Made by a program: the position numbers and the translations under genes
NCBI GenBank assembly: GCA_017473945.1
Contig: JAFUIW010000021.1
Span: 1-37,136, forward strand
DNA length: 37,136 nucleotides
Direction of reading: 5' to 3'
From: Methanobrevibacter sp.
Lineage (GTDB): Archaea > Methanobacteriota > Methanobacteria > Methanobacteriales > Methanobacteriaceae
Part shown: one piece after another, positions 36,634 through 37,136 of the stretch
Layout: every line of letters starts with the position of its first letter
Numbering within the stretch: the first letter of the stretch is position 1
The notes under the pieces: generated by a model
Databases searched by the model: none
What the model saw: the letters and a program-made list of their open reading frames with translations, nothing else
Told to the model about the DNA's origin: nothing

Positions 36634-37136
36634 TTGGGGATGAATGAATCATTTTTAGGATATGGCGATTATACATTGGATGAATTTGAATTTGAAAATG
36701 GTAAAGTTCTTAATAATGTCAATGTTGAATACCTAATAACAGGTACTCCAAAATACGATGATGATGGCAATATTGTAAATGCTGTTGTTTATTGCCATAA
36801 TTTCAGTGGGTCATGTTATTCAATAAATGATTTATATCAAATAACTGCTGATGGTGCACCATTTGATAAAAATAAATATTTTTTAATTTCAATCACTGCT
36901 TTGGGTTTTCCTGAATCTTGTTCTCCATCTTCAACAGGATTAAAATATGAATTTCCAAAATATACCGTTTTGGATGTAGTCAATTTTAATAGACAATTTT
37001 TGCATGAATTTTTAAATATTGATCATGTATTGGGAATATGTGGGACAGGATTGGGCGGATATTCGGTTTACGCTTGGGCATGCGAGTATCCGGACGAGAT
37101 GGATTTTATTATTGTCTGTGATAGTTCATATAAAAC
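36634..37136 (+). CDS. MetX-like alpha/beta-hydrolase paralog, copy 3 (partial, runs off window)
   Basis: An open frame that continues past the end of the window. It reads FEFENGKVLNNVNVEY, TGTPKYDDDGNIVNAVVY, ALGFPESCSPSSTGL and VVNFNRQFLHEFL, clearly paralogous to copies 1 and 2. Its nucleophile elbow is GTGLGG, again with Gly in the Ser position. TTG at 36634 is seven bases after GGAGG and is my preferred start; ATG at 36640 is 13 bases away. The aligned Asp and His would lie beyond the window and cannot be judged. Confidence 0.85.
   Translation, partial: MGMNESFLGYGDYTLDEFEFENGKVLNNVNVEYLITGTPKYDDDGNIVNAVVYCHNFSGSCYSINDLYQITADGAPFDKNKYFLISITALGFPESCSPSSTGLKYEFPKYTVLDVVNFNRQFLHEFLNIDHVLGICGTGLGGYSVYAWACEYPDEMDFIIVCDSSYK

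Overview
The window is AT-rich archaeal chromosome, most likely from Methanobrevibacter or a close relative in the Methanobacteriales. The evidence is TFB, aIF2 beta, a MCM helicase, NMD3, archaeal-type TyrRS, NucS, PurP, an Lhr-type helicase and DUF4013/DUF5518-type membrane proteins, with TATA boxes about 25 bases before several starts and some apparently leaderless genes. The genus is inferred from overall protein flavour and was not tested by a search.

Layout. Positions 1-324 hold two tandem 5S rRNA genes, the tail of an rRNA cluster lying to the left. TFB follows (about 524-1510), then a GC-rich intergenic segment (about 1601-1757) that looks like an unidentified structured RNA. Positions 1846-5690 are a surface-polysaccharide locus: a DUF354/GT-B-like protein and an oligosaccharide polymerase broken by an in-frame TAA on the minus strand, and a Wzx-type flippase on the plus strand. 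A transposase remnant, a secreted sequon-rich and leucine-rich protein and a DUF4013 membrane protein follow (5880-8415). From 8527 to 17138 the minus strand carries a frameshifted UbiB-family gene, a MutS2-like ATPase with an N-terminal HhH region, and two overlapping U32 proteins with conserved Fe-S cysteine motifs. Positions 17220-25533 are informational and housekeeping genes: tmk, a small conserved protein, tyrS, nmd3, the aIF2 beta gene, mcm, a membrane-anchored coiled-coil protein, rlmE, a YfcE-like phosphodiesterase and purP. Positions 25542-34103 hold two small membrane proteins, an Lhr-type helicase, a short-chain dehydrogenase with an in-frame TAA, a HEAT-repeat protein, a nitrilase-family hydrolase, a zinc-ribbon membrane protein, a hypothetical protein and nucS. 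The right end (34174-37136) is a tandem array of three homoserine O-acetyltransferase-like alpha/beta-hydrolase paralogs. Only the first keeps the Ser-Asp-His triad.

Most notable points: (1) the MetX-like array in which copies two and three have lost the nucleophile; (2) the unidentified RNA candidate after tfb; (3) a cluster of one-base lesions (three in-frame TAA codons, one frameshift, and two genes whose Shine-Dalgarno points at ATC or ATT), several explicable as G:C to T:A changes; (4) an 18-base element with one mismatch upstream of the TATA regions of both mcm and the MutS2-like gene; (5) a secreted protein with a stack of N-glycosylation sequons before a leucine-rich membrane-proximal region. 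No CRISPR array, tRNA, complete insertion sequence or replication origin was seen.
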